A stretch of DNA of 64,000 nucleotides from Myxococcales bacterium (GCA_029862185.1 JAOTXX010000005.1:43144-107143); one strand, 5' to 3'; shown: positions 42,960-59,988, counted from the first letter of the stretch. Notes: generated from the sequence alone by a model not told the origin. Numbers and translations are program-made.

Positions 42960-45413
42960 ATGATGAACGAAGAAATCCCTGAGAAGAACGAAATCCTGCA
43001 GATTCTGCAGGCACACGCTCCCCGTGCGATGCACGTGGGAGAGCTCTGCGGAAGGCTCAATGTTCCGCGCAGCGCCAAGGACGAGGTCGTCCGGCGCCTT
43101 TTGTTGCTCGAAGACGAGAACCTCGTGACCGAGATGCCGGGCTTGCGCTTTCGTGCGCAGCCTGCGGACAAGAACAAGAAGCGAGGGCGCGAGCAGGCGA
43201 AGACGACACGAGGGCGCGGCCGCAAGGCCGAGGAGCGGCAGCAGCTCGCCTCACCGCTGAGTCCGGTGATCCAGGGCAAGCTGACAATGACACGCCAAGG
43301 GTACGGCTTCGTCAACGTGTACGACGGAGGCTCCGACGTCTTCATTCCGCCCGATGCGGTGGGTCCATCCCTTCATGGGGACACGGTCCAGCTTCGGGCG
43401 CGCCCTTCGTCGAAGGGTCGAGAAGGTCTCATCGTCGGCATCGTCGAGCGGCGACTGAAGAACGTGACCGGAATGCTGCACCCGCGGGGCCGGGGAATGA
43501 GCTTCGAGCCCGACGACGAGAGGCTGCGCTCGCCCATGCGCGTGGTAGGCAAGGTTCCGAAGTCCGTCCGAAAAGGAGACGTGATCCTCGCAGAGATCGT
43601 CACCTTTCCACAGCGGAGCGAGGACCGGCCCGAGGTGGGCATCGTCGAGGTGCTCGGCGCACAAGGGGTCGCACGGACCGAGGTGGAGAAGATCAAAATC
43701 CGCGACGGGATCCGGGAGGTCTTTCCGGACGACGTCGAGCTAGAGGCCGCCGCCCTCCCCGCCCGCGTGGACCGCGACGTCGTGAAGAACCGCGAGGACC
43801 TGCGAGGCGTCGATCTCGTCACGATCGACCCGGAAACCGCGCGCGACCACGACGACGCGATCTGGGTCGAGCGCACCGGCAACGGCTTCCGTCTCATCGT
43901 CGCGATCGCAGACGTATCTCACTACGTCACCGAAGGCAGCCCGATGGACCGCGAAGCGATCAGCCGCGGCACGAGCGTCTATCTGCCGGACCGCGCGATC
44001 CCAATGCTGCCGCCCGAGCTCTCGACCAACCTCGCGTCGCTCGTGCCGAACCGCGACCGCCTCTGCATGGCGGTCGAAATGCACATCGACGAGAAGGGGC
44101 ATGTGAGCGCCCATCGCATTTTCGAAGCCGTGATGCGCTCGCACGGGAAGCTCTACTACGACGGTGTGGCGCGCGCGCTCCGGCTCACCGACAAGGGCCC
44201 GCATCAGCCCTCCGCCGAAAAGCGGGTGGAGACCCTCAAAATCCTCCTCGACCTTTCGCAGCGGCTCCGAGCTCGCCGACAGAAGCGGGGCTCGCTCGAT
44301 TTCGACCTTCCGGAGGGGAAGATCGTCCTCGACGAGCACGGAGAGCCCAAAGAAATCGTCCAGTCCCGCAAAGACCCAGGGATTCGACAAGCGTACCGAA
44401 TCGTCGAGGACATGATGCTGGTGACCAACGAAACCGTTGCGGCACACATCAAGCGGCACGCTGCGCCCGGCGTTTTCCGAGTCCATGGCAAGCCCGACCC
44501 CGAGCGGATCTCCATGTTCTGCCAGGTCGCGAAGTCCTTCGGCTACGAGCTCGAAGAAGAGGCCGCGTCGACTCCAAAGCAGCTCAGCCAGTTCCTCCGT
44601 CGAATCGAAGGCACGGACGAAGCCTCGCTGCTTCGATACCTGCTCCTGCGAGCTATGCAGCAAGCGATTTACGACACCGACCCGACCACCGGTCACTTCG
44701 CACTCGCTGCGAAGGACTACCTGCACTTCACGTCTCCGATCCGGCGGTATCCAGACTTGCTGGTCCATCGCGTCCTTCGAAGCATGATTCGGAACGAAAG
44801 CCTCGATTCGGCGTCACTAAGGCCGCGTCTTCAGCGCTTTGCGGCACAGGCAAGTGAGTCCGAGCGCCGCGCGATGATCGTCGAGCGCGATGTCATGGAC
44901 GTCTACCGGACCATCTACATGCAGAAGCACATCGGAGACGAGTTTGAGGGGCGGATCTCGGGCTTCGCACCCTTTGGCATCTACATCCAGCTCGCAGAGC
45001 CGTTCGTGAGCGTCTTGCTCCCATTCGAGCAACTCGAAGATCGATACGAACCGGACGACTTGGGCATTCGCTTGATCGGAGCGAGGACGGCGAAGATCTT
45101 CACGATGAACGATCCGGTCACCGTGCGGATAGAGGACGCCAATGTCCAGGCTCGGGATGTCATTGGCTCCCTGCTGGGGCACCAGCCCGCGGAGGCGCCG
45201 ACACAGGTCCGCAGGATGCAACGCAGCGGCGGCAAAGAGCGCGGCCGAGCGCCCAAGAAGCGTGGCGATGCGCGCCAAGAACGGAAGGCGGCGCCGAGGA
45301 AGCGGACCGGCCCTTCAAAGAAACGGGGCAAGCAACCGAAGAAAACGCGCGACGATTCGAAGACGCAGAGCGCCGAACCCAGGAAACGGCCGCGGCGCAC
45401 ACGACGCAGGTGA
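42960..45413 (+). CDS. rnr: Ribonuclease R
   Basis: 817 residues, 3'-5' exoribonuclease that degrades structured RNA. N-terminal winged-helix/cold-shock domains (1-240), RNB catalytic domain with DPETARDHDDAI near residue 291 (metal-binding aspartates), an S1 domain around 655-735 (GRISGFAPFGIYIQL), and a Lys/Arg-rich tail (about 743-817) as in other RNase R. The start at 42960 (MMNEEIPEKN) is two bases after the upstream lipoprotein stop. The stop overlaps the thymidine phosphorylase start by one base. Confidence 0.96.
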   Translation: MMNEEIPEKNEILQILQAHAPRAMHVGELCGRLNVPRSAKDEVVRRLLLLEDENLVTEMPGLRFRAQPADKNKKRGREQAKTTRGRGRKAEERQQLASPLSPVIQGKLTMTRQGYGFVNVYDGGSDVFIPPDAVGPSLHGDTVQLRARPSSKGREGLIVGIVERRLKNVTGMLHPRGRGMSFEPDDERLRSPMRVVGKVPKSVRKGDVILAEIVTFPQRSEDRPEVGIVEVLGAQGVARTEVEKIKIRDGIREVFPDDVELEAAALPARVDRDVVKNREDLRGVDLVTIDPETARDHDDAIWVERTGNGFRLIVAIADVSHYVTEGSPMDREAISRGTSVYLPDRAIPMLPPELSTNLASLVPNRDRLCMAVEMHIDEKGHVSAHRIFEAVMRSHGKLYYDGVARALRLTDKGPHQPSAEKRVETLKILLDLSQRLRARRQKRGSLDFDLPEGKIVLDEHGEPKEIVQSRKDPGIRQAYRIVEDMMLVTNETVAAHIKRHAAPGVFRVHGKPDPERISMFCQVAKSFGYELEEEAASTPKQLSQFLRRIEGTDEASLLRYLLLRAMQQAIYDTDPTTGHFALAAKDYLHFTSPIRRYPDLLVHRVLRSMIRNESLDSASLRPRLQRFAAQASESERRAMIVERDVMDVYRTIYMQKHIGDEFEGRISGFAPFGIYIQLAEPFVSVLLPFEQLEDRYEPDDLGIRLIGARTAKIFTMNDPVTVRIEDANVQARDVIGSLLGHQPAEAPTQVRRMQRSGGKERGRAPKKRGDARQERKAAPRKRTGPSKKRGKQPKKTRDDSKTQSAEPRKRPRRTRRR

Positions 45414-46744
45414 TGGCTCGAACGAAGCGACACCTTCTGGCCGTCCCGGAGCTGATCGCTCGCAAACGTGACGGAAACAGGCTCAGCGATAAGGACATCC
45501 ATGCTCTGATCGCCGGCTTCATGAACGGCTCGGTCGCTGACTACCAGATGAGCGCCCTGGCGATGGCGATCTATTTTCGGGGCATGGACTTCGACGAGAC
45601 GGTCGCCATGACCCTCGCCATGCGGGACAGCGGCACAGTCCTGAGCCTCGACGCGCTCGATGCTCCAAAGGTGGACAAGCACTCGACCGGCGGCGTCGGA
45701 GATAAAGTCAGCATCTGCCTCGCCCCCATCGTTGCGGCCTGCGGGGTGACGGTACCGATGATGAGCGGTCGTGGCCTCGGACATACCGGAGGCACACTCG
45801 ACAAGCTCGAAGCGATTCCCGGATTCCGAGTGGATCTTTCGGTGCGGGAGTTTCGTGCGCAGCTCCGAAAGATCGGCTGCGCGCTGATCGGCCAAACTGG
45901 CGACCTGGCACCGGCCGACAAGCGCCTCTACGCACTGAGGGACGTCACCGGAACGGTCGAATCGATTCCCTTGATCACCTCGAGTATTCTGTCGAAGAAG
46001 CTCGCGGAAGGAATCGACGCGCTGATTCTAGATGTGAAAGTAGGTCGCGGCGCATTCATGAAGACCGTGCCGGATGCGAGGGCGCTGGCGCGATCTCTGG
46101 TGCGCGTTGGAAGCCTCGCTGGCAAACGGGTCTCCGCGCTTCTGACCGATATGAATAGCCCGATTGGTTACACGATCGGGAACGCGCTCGAAACCAGCGA
46201 GGCGCTCGAAATTCTCCACGGTGAAGGACCCGACGATCTGCGGCACCTGACCTACGAGCTGGCGGTCGAGATGCTGCGTGCTGCAGGCGTGGCAAAAACC
46301 AAAGCCCAGGCGCGACGATGCGTCGAGCTAGCCGTCAAGAATGGGAGCGCCCTCGAGAAGATGCGGCAAATCGTCGGCGCACAAGGCGGCGATCCCGCGG
46401 TGGTGGACGCACCCGATCGCCTCGCGCTCGGGCGTCACCGATCGATCGTCCGCGCGACGAAAGCGGGCTACGTCACGGAGCTCGATCCCCTCGAGCTGGG
46501 GTATGCATCGATGGGTCTCGGCGCAGGCCGCAGCCGTTCCGAGGACGCCGTAGATTGGGGAGCAGGGATCCGATTGCACGTACGGCGCGGTGACCAAGTC
46601 CTGAAAGGTGACGCGCTTGCAACCTTGTATGCGTCACGCAGTTCTCTGCTAGGCCCCGGCGCGGACCGTGTTGCTTCAGCGATTGGAATCGGAAAGCGCC
46701 GCCCTACCCCGCGGGATCGGATCATCGCGATGATTCGCCGCTGA
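45413..46744 (+). CDS. deoA: Thymidine/pyrimidine-nucleoside phosphorylase
   Basis: 443 residues. It phosphorolyses thymidine/deoxyuridine (or uridine in Pdp-type enzymes) to the base and pentose 1-phosphate. The signature KHSTGGVGDKVS, MMSGRGLGHTGGTLDKLE and the phosphate loop are complete. The start at 45413 overlaps the RNase R stop (TGATG). Whether thymidine- or uridine-preferring (DeoA versus Pdp) is not certain. Coupled with RNase R it may recycle pyrimidine nucleosides. Converges on the peptidase-like gene with 23 bases overlap. Confidence 0.93.
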   Translation: MARTKRHLLAVPELIARKRDGNRLSDKDIHALIAGFMNGSVADYQMSALAMAIYFRGMDFDETVAMTLAMRDSGTVLSLDALDAPKVDKHSTGGVGDKVSICLAPIVAACGVTVPMMSGRGLGHTGGTLDKLEAIPGFRVDLSVREFRAQLRKIGCALIGQTGDLAPADKRLYALRDVTGTVESIPLITSSILSKKLAEGIDALILDVKVGRGAFMKTVPDARALARSLVRVGSLAGKRVSALLTDMNSPIGYTIGNALETSEALEILHGEGPDDLRHLTYELAVEMLRAAGVAKTKAQARRCVELAVKNGSALEKMRQIVGAQGGDPAVVDAPDRLALGRHRSIVRATKAGYVTELDPLELGYASMGLGAGRSRSEDAVDWGAGIRLHVRRGDQVLKGDALATLYASRSSLLGPGADRVASAIGIGKRRPTPRDRIIAMIRR

Positions 46745-48107
46745 CCTTGCAGCCTCCTTGGGCTGGCGCGCTGATCTGCGCGCGAACGTCGTCGTATTCG
46801 GGGGAATCCACATAGCTCGTGTCGGGGAAATCAGAGCTCGCGGCGTACTGTTCACCGAGCGCCGCGATGAACTCTGCCCCGCTTGCCTGTTCGAGCGCCG
46901 CAAGGACGCGCGATGCGCTGACCAGGCGGGCCTCTTCTTGCCAATTGCGCTGTGCGTCGTTGAGGACGGTGAGAAGTGTGTTCTCTCCATTGCTGCCGCG
47001 ACGAAGCCGAAGATCGGTTTCCAGCGCGAAGGCGGTGCCTGCCCAATACACACGTTGGTAGGCTCCCGTCCGGTTCATGCTCCAGCTCTCGTCGGCGAGT
47101 GGTTGCCCGGAGCCGGAGCGCCGGCCGCGCTCGAAACCTTCGCGGATGCGCCTCCAGGCCCGGTCGCTGCTCTGCAGGCCGCATCGTGCGCGGAGCACCT
47201 CCTGAAGGTAGGTCGCGATGCCCTCCGAAAGCCAGCGGTCTTTGGCGTGCAACCGCGGCAGCCAAAGGTGCGAGAGCTCATGAATGGCGACCCAATCCGC
47301 CTCGAGCTCAGCCACTTGGGCATCGGCGGACGGAAGCAGCAGAACTGACGAGCCACCGCCTCGTCGCACCATTCCGAAAGCGACCTCGGCCCCTACGTCG
47401 TCGACGGGAACGATGACGAACTGAAGATGATCAAGAGGGAATCGACCCCCGACCGACGCTGTGGCTTCGACGGCCCGAGTGAGCCAGCGGCGAACGTCCT
47501 TTTCGAGTGGAGCAGCTCCCAGACGCGCGACTTCGACACGCGTGTTGGCAACCGAGAACGCATGCTGGTTGAAAGCCCCAAACACGGCGAACGTCTCGAC
47601 GAAGAATACGTTTCGGTTCGGTTGGTAGACGCCGTTGGACTGTGGCCATGACAACGACACCCGTCCGTCCCCCGGAACGGCGAAGCGAACCGAAGTGCGG
47701 ACCTCAGTGGGGAACGGTTCGGGCCGCCAGAGCCACTGGCTCTGAGAAAGGACCACGGCAGAAGCATCCCCGAGCCCAAGGCGGCTCCGCTCGAACTGGG
47801 TTTCGTACTCCACGCATTCGTGTGAAAGTTGCTGACTCAGCGAGATTCGGCCCTCACGGGTCTCGAGAGGGATGCCATCGATCCAAGCGCCCTGCAGTTG
47901 GCTCGCAGCACTCCTATCCATCGGAACCAACCCCGCGAGCGCGAAGCCGCGGAAGCATGCACGAACGCGAGCACCGCCGAGGTTGTCAAAGATTGTAACC
48001 GTGTAGTCTGCGACCCCACCCGAATGCGGCTCGACGGCGGCGCGATCGGCCCCGTGAGCGCACGAAACAACGCAAAGCAGCCCTGCGATCCTTCCGATGT
48101 TGAGCAC
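46722..48107 (-). CDS. Gluzincin-like zinc metallopeptidase lipoprotein (M1/M61 type)
   Basis: 461 residues from a GTG start. Lipobox VVSC (lipidated Cys 16). Zinc-binding HELSH at 276-280 and the third ligand Glu295 in WLSEGIATY follow the HExxH-(18)-E gluzincin spacing. The N-terminal 200 residues are beta-rich, as in M1/M61 peptidases. The catalytic Glu277 is present, so it could be active as a surface-tethered aminopeptidase-like enzyme. M61 members favour glycine-rich substrates; family is not certain. The 3' end overlaps deoA by 23 bases (tail-to-tail). Confidence 0.8.
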   Translation of the reverse strand: MLNIGRIAGLLCVVSCAHGADRAAVEPHSGGVADYTVTIFDNLGGARVRACFRGFALAGLVPMDRSAASQLQGAWIDGIPLETREGRISLSQQLSHECVEYETQFERSRLGLGDASAVVLSQSQWLWRPEPFPTEVRTSVRFAVPGDGRVSLSWPQSNGVYQPNRNVFFVETFAVFGAFNQHAFSVANTRVEVARLGAAPLEKDVRRWLTRAVEATASVGGRFPLDHLQFVIVPVDDVGAEVAFGMVRRGGGSSVLLLPSADAQVAELEADWVAIHELSHLWLPRLHAKDRWLSEGIATYLQEVLRARCGLQSSDRAWRRIREGFERGRRSGSGQPLADESWSMNRTGAYQRVYWAGTAFALETDLRLRRGSNGENTLLTVLNDAQRNWQEEARLVSASRVLAALEQASGAEFIAALGEQYAASSDFPDTSYVDSPEYDDVRAQISAPAQGGCKVSGESSR

Positions 48108-48373
48108 GATCTAAGTCCCTAGAATCTATGGTGTATTCGATCCAGAGCGCCAGTGGCCTGACGGAACAATTCAGATGAAACATCTAGGCGTGACGGACGT
48201 AGAGCATGTCATGACGCAGGCTTCGCTTTTGGATTGCGACCCACGATCGCTTTCGCTAGCGTGCCTCCATGGGAAGCGGGGGTATGGGATTGGTCCCTGA
48301 CGCCGCGTTGCATCACCGGGGAGCGGTTTGAATGCTCCAGATGCTCTTACGAACAAATAGAGGGTAGACAAAC

Positions 48374-48610
48374 ATGAACTCAGCACTCAAGCACACGATC
48401 ATCGCGATGGCGACTGTGGCACTAAGCGTCACGGCCGGATGCAAGTCGGACGATGGTCCGGAAGCCTCCGAGGCGACGACAGGCGCCGAGACTGCAGCCG
48501 AAGCGTCTTGCGGCGAAGGCAGCTGCGGTGGAGCGAAGGATGCCGCCAAAGAGGCGGGCGATGCAGCGGAAGCTTCCTGCGGCGAAGGCAGCTGCGGCGG
48601 CGCGAAGTAA
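48374..48610 (+). CDS. hvfA: HvfA-like secreted RiPP precursor peptide with two Cys repeats
   Basis: 78 residues. A signal sequence (TIIAMATVALSVTAGC; the -3 residue is Thr, so it may be a lipoprotein at Cys 23 or a Sec-type peptide) is followed by an acidic Ala/Glu/Asp-rich linker and two identical 15-residue units AAEASCGEGSCGGAK at residues 41-55 and 64-78. They contain C46, C51, C69 and C74. MNIO-modified precursors (HvfA, bufferins) carry EGKCG motifs; this gene has EGSCGG, with Ser in place of Lys. AGAGGG lies about eight bases before the ATG. The next genes encode the MNIO enzyme and its partner. A terminator follows 47 bases after its stop. Modification and metal binding are inferred. 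Confidence 0.8.
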   Translation: MNSALKHTIIAMATVALSVTAGCKSDDGPEASEATTGAETAAEASCGEGSCGGAKDAAKEAGDAAEASCGEGSCGGAK

Positions 48611-48656
48611 TATTCCAAGCGCGTCGCGCTACCCCGCAGAGGGCAGCACGGTATTT

Positions 48657-48696
48657 CGAGCCGCGGCGGCACTTGTCGCCGCGGCTCGTGTTTTTT
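48657..48696 (+). terminator. Intrinsic terminator/attenuator between hvfA and hvfB
   Basis: A perfect 12-bp stem CGAGCCGCGGCG / CGCCGCGGCTCG with an eight-base loop is followed by TG and a TTTTTT tract. It lies after the precursor gene and ends 11 bases before the MNIO start, so it should reduce enzyme relative to precursor transcript. Confidence 0.85.
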
Positions 48697-48706
48697 CGGG
48701 ACCCAC

Positions 48707-49573
48707 ATGAGTCGAAACATCAGTGCTGAGGTGAAAAGCAGGGTCCATGGAATCGGCCTCGGCTTGCGCTACGACCTTGCAACCGAGCTGCTCGAACGCC
48801 TTCCGGAAACGGTCTCGTGGCTGGAAATTCACCCCGAGAACTACGTCAATCGAGGCGGCCGCTACCAGGAGATGCTCGACCTTGCGCGGCAAGACTGGCC
48901 CATCGTTACCCACGGGCTCAGCACCTGCCTCGGTGCGCTCGAGCCATTCGACGCCAGCTACCTCCGGGAGCTGCGTTCGTTCTTGTCTGACGTCGAAGTT
49001 CCTTGGCACAGCGAGCACCTATGTCTCGGGGGCATCGAAGATCGCTTCTTTCACGACTTGCTTCCGCTTCCGTTCACCGATGAGGCGGCGCGAATCGCAT
49101 CTCAGCGATTGATCGAAGTGAGGGACGCGATCGACCTGCCCTTGGCCTTGGAGAACGCGAGTTACTACGCCCCGCAGTGCGAGGGCGGATTGGCGGAGGC
49201 GGATTTCGTGGTCGAGGTCTTGGAACGCGCGGACGCAAAGCTGCTTTTGGATGTCAACAACATCTACGTAAACGGTCGCAACTTCGACTTCGATCCCAAA
49301 GCTTACATCGACAAGATTCCGCCCGACCGCGTAGTGCAGGTCCACGTCGCCGGCCACTTCGTTCGCGAGGACGGACTGCGCATCGACACGCATGGCGAAT
49401 CCGTTCCAAACGAGGTCTATCAACTCCTCGACTACGCGCTGCGAAGGATCGGCCCGGTGCCGGTCCTGCTCGAGCGTGACAACAATGTGCCGCCACTGGA
49501 CGAGCTTCTCGCCGAGGTCGATGAGCTCTGGAAGATCTATCGCAACGCGACGGAAGACGAGCATGCTCGCTGA
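48707..49573 (+). CDS. hvfB: MNIO (DUF692) iron-dependent RiPP-modifying enzyme, HvfB-like
   Basis: 288 residues, full DUF692 TIM barrel. Conserved metal-ligand motifs: THG around 68-70 (in THGLSTCLG), SEHL 102-105, LENA around E149, LLDVNN around D182, QVHVAGH 211-217, DTHG 228-230 and LLERDN around E256. Family members carry two or three irons and oxidise cysteines of a precursor, for example to oxazolone/thioamide or thiooxazole groups. It follows a Cys-repeat precursor and overlaps hvfC. The ribosome site before 48707 is poor. No DoxX-like HvfD is nearby. Confidence 0.93.
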   Translation: MSRNISAEVKSRVHGIGLGLRYDLATELLERLPETVSWLEIHPENYVNRGGRYQEMLDLARQDWPIVTHGLSTCLGALEPFDASYLRELRSFLSDVEVPWHSEHLCLGGIEDRFFHDLLPLPFTDEAARIASQRLIEVRDAIDLPLALENASYYAPQCEGGLAEADFVVEVLERADAKLLLDVNNIYVNGRNFDFDPKAYIDKIPPDRVVQVHVAGHFVREDGLRIDTHGESVPNEVYQLLDYALRRIGPVPVLLERDNNVPPLDELLAEVDELWKIYRNATEDEHAR

Positions 49574-50285
49574 TCGCGCCAAAGCCATGCAGCGCGTTTG
49601 CTTCGACGCCGAACCGAGTGAAGCCGATCTCGAGCTTTTGGGATCCCGCGAGCGCTGGCTGGTGTATCGAGAGCTCGTCCAGAACAGGCTCGTCGAGGTG
49701 ATCAACGTCGCCCTCGCTCGCACCAAAGCGGCGATCGGAGACGAGTCATTTGGTCGTGCCGTCTCAGAGTGGTTGGGCACGGGCGGGCCCAAGACCCGAT
49801 TCCTGCGCTACGTGCCCGCCGAGCTGGCAGAATTCGCGATTCCGATCTGGTACGACAAGGAAGTACCTTGGGTGGCCGAGCTGGCGCGCTTCGAGATCAC
49901 CAGCTGGAACGTGCGGCATGCACCCCGGGACGCAGAACCCGAATTGGAGTTCGCGTTCGACCGAAGGCCGGTGCTCAGCGCTGCGCTGGAGGTCATCCGC
50001 CTGGAGTATCCGGTCCACAAGAAGCCCACCCCGGCCGCAGGGTACGAACCCGACTCAACCTTCCTCTGTGTCTACCGGGATGCCGATCACCGAGCGTCGA
50101 CGAAAACGCTGAACGCCTTGGCGGCCGACCTTCTCGATGCCTGGAAGCGCGCCGACGAAACCGTCGCAGAGTCGGTCCAACGCATTGCCGCCCAACACCA
50201 GACCGAAATCGGCCCAACCTTCGTAGAAAAGCTCTCCGTCATCATCGCCGACTTCATCATAGGGGGACACTCTCCAGCCCCCTAA
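49563..50285 (+). CDS. hvfC: DUF2063 partner protein, HvfC-like
   Basis: 240 residues. The N-terminal region YRELVQNRLVEVINVALARTKAAIGDESF matches the DUF2063 (HvfC/partner of MNIO) family, which recruits the precursor to the MNIO enzyme. The C-terminal half has VPWVAELARFEITSWNV and a winged-type fold. The start at 49563 overlaps hvfB by 11 bases. The last seven codons (GGHSPAP) and the stop are encoded by the left inverted repeat of a mobile-type element (50262-50405), so the natural C-terminus has been replaced. Confidence 0.88.
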   Translation: MLADRAKAMQRVCFDAEPSEADLELLGSRERWLVYRELVQNRLVEVINVALARTKAAIGDESFGRAVSEWLGTGGPKTRFLRYVPAELAEFAIPIWYDKEVPWVAELARFEITSWNVRHAPRDAEPELEFAFDRRPVLSAALEVIRLEYPVHKKPTPAAGYEPDSTFLCVYRDADHRASTKTLNALAADLLDAWKRADETVAESVQRIAAQHQTEIGPTFVEKLSVIIADFIIGGHSPAP

Positions 50286-50405
50286 ACGCCCGAAACCAAA
50301 CAAGATCTCCGGCAAAGATCGCAGCACCATGAACCGAGGTGGCTGCGATCTTTGTGTGAGAACCTGTGTGACTCTGGGAGGTTATGGGGGTGGAGAGTGT
50401 CCCCC
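50262..50405. mobile_element. 144-bp repeat element with 14-bp terminal inverted repeats, copy 1
   Basis: The terminal repeats GGGGGACACTCTCC (50262-50275) and GGAGAGTGTCCCCC (50392-50405) are perfect. Inside is a long inverted repeat AAAGATCGCAGC / GCTGCGATCTTT. Copy 2 is at 62485-62617. It has no reading frame of its own. It begins inside hvfC and its right end supplies part of the stop codon of the acyl-CoA dehydrogenase. It resembles a MITE or REP-type element mobilised by a transposase elsewhere. Confidence 0.8.
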
Positions 50406-51550
50406 TAGTAACCCTCCACCTTGCTGATGATTTCGTTCATGATCTCACGGGTGCCACCGCCGATCGGATAGAGGCGTGCGTCGCGATAGAGTCGCTCTAC
50501 GACGTATTCGCGCATGTAGCCATATCCACCGTGGATTTGAACCGCCTGGTCGCAGACCCGAGAGCACATGTCGGTTGCCGCGTTCTTGGCCATCGCGGCC
50601 AAGGACGGCGTTTGCTCTCCGTTGAGGAAGCGCGTGACGCATTCTCCGGTGAGTGCACGTGCCGCGGCAATGTCGGTGGCCATATCGGCGAGCTTGTGGC
50701 GGATTACCTGAAAGCCGGATAGCGACTTGCCAAACGCGTGTCGCTGCTTAGCGTACTCGACCGACTCCCGGTAGGCCAGCTCGGCGATCGCAACGCACTG
50801 GCCGGCGAGCATGAGTCGCTCCGTGACGAAGTTGGTCATGATCATCAGGAAGCCAGCGCCCTCCTGACCGATGAGATTCTCCACCGGCACGCGGCAGTCG
50901 TCGAACGCGAGCTCGGCGGTGTCGCTGGCCCACCAGCCGGTCTTCTTGAGCTTGCCCGCCACGCTGAAGCCGGGGGTGTCGCTGTCGATGATGAGCATCG
51001 AAATGCCACCATGACCCTCGCCTCCCGTTCGCACCGCAGTGGTCACGAAGTCCGCGCGCGTGCCGGAGGTGATGAATGTCTTGGCACCGTTTACGATGTA
51101 ATGGTCTCCGTCTCGGACCGCCCTGGTCGTCGCGGCCGCGACGTCGCTTCCGCCGCCCGGCTCGGTGATGCCGAGCGCTGAAACCTTGTCACCACTTAGC
51201 GTCGGTCGAACGTAGCGCTCCTTTTGCGCGTCGTTCCCGAACTTCACGATCGGCGGCAGCGCAATGCCGTGGCTGCCGAGCCCCACGCAGGTCCCCACCG
51301 ACTTCCCGGCGATCACCATTTCTTCAGCGGCCACGAGTACATGGCTCAAGTCCCCTCCGTCACCGCCCAACTCCTCCGGGTACCCCGTCCCCAAGAAACC
51401 CGCCGCCGCAGACTTCTGATAAAGGTCGCGAGGAAACTCGTTCGCCTCTTCCCAAGCGTGCGCGTGCGGTGCGATCGCTGAAGCCGCGAACCGCCGCACC
51501 TGCTCACGCAGCGCGCGATGCTCGTCCGTTTCGAATAGATAGCTCTTCAT
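50405..51550 (-). CDS. Acyl-CoA dehydrogenase
   Basis: 381 residues. FAD-dependent alpha,beta-dehydrogenation of an acyl-CoA in fatty- or branched-chain acid oxidation, with electrons to ETF. Signatures: GITEPGGGSDVAA, KTFITSGTRADF, and the C-terminal QIHGGYGYMREY, with the catalytic-base region IGGGTREIM near residue 370. The start at 51550 has GGAG nearby. It is monocistronic. Chain-length specificity is not predictable. Its stop is created at the edge of the repeat element. Confidence 0.93.
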   Translation of the reverse strand: MKSYLFETDEHRALREQVRRFAASAIAPHAHAWEEANEFPRDLYQKSAAAGFLGTGYPEELGGDGGDLSHVLVAAEEMVIAGKSVGTCVGLGSHGIALPPIVKFGNDAQKERYVRPTLSGDKVSALGITEPGGGSDVAAATTRAVRDGDHYIVNGAKTFITSGTRADFVTTAVRTGGEGHGGISMLIIDSDTPGFSVAGKLKKTGWWASDTAELAFDDCRVPVENLIGQEGAGFLMIMTNFVTERLMLAGQCVAIAELAYRESVEYAKQRHAFGKSLSGFQVIRHKLADMATDIAAARALTGECVTRFLNGEQTPSLAAMAKNAATDMCSRVCDQAVQIHGGYGYMREYVVERLYRDARLYPIGGGTREIMNEIISKVEGY

Positions 51551-51639
51551 TACCCTTCTCCGCTCGGCTAACTCTACACGGCGATCCTGCCGCGAGTTAG
51601 ACGAATTCCGGATGAGGGAGTCGGAAGGCCCGACTTTGG

Positions 51640-55830
<4,191 letters not shown>

Positions 55831-55833
55831 TAC

Positions 55834-59988
<4,155 letters not shown>

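Noticed and set aside
48175..48300. 41-codon frame upstream of the precursor gene
   Set aside because: No ribosome site, no signal peptide and no recognisable motif; composition random.
51551..51639. Terminator after rpoC
   Set aside because: A short GTCGG-GCCTT-CCGAC stem is present but is followed by CCCTCATCC and not by a T-run.
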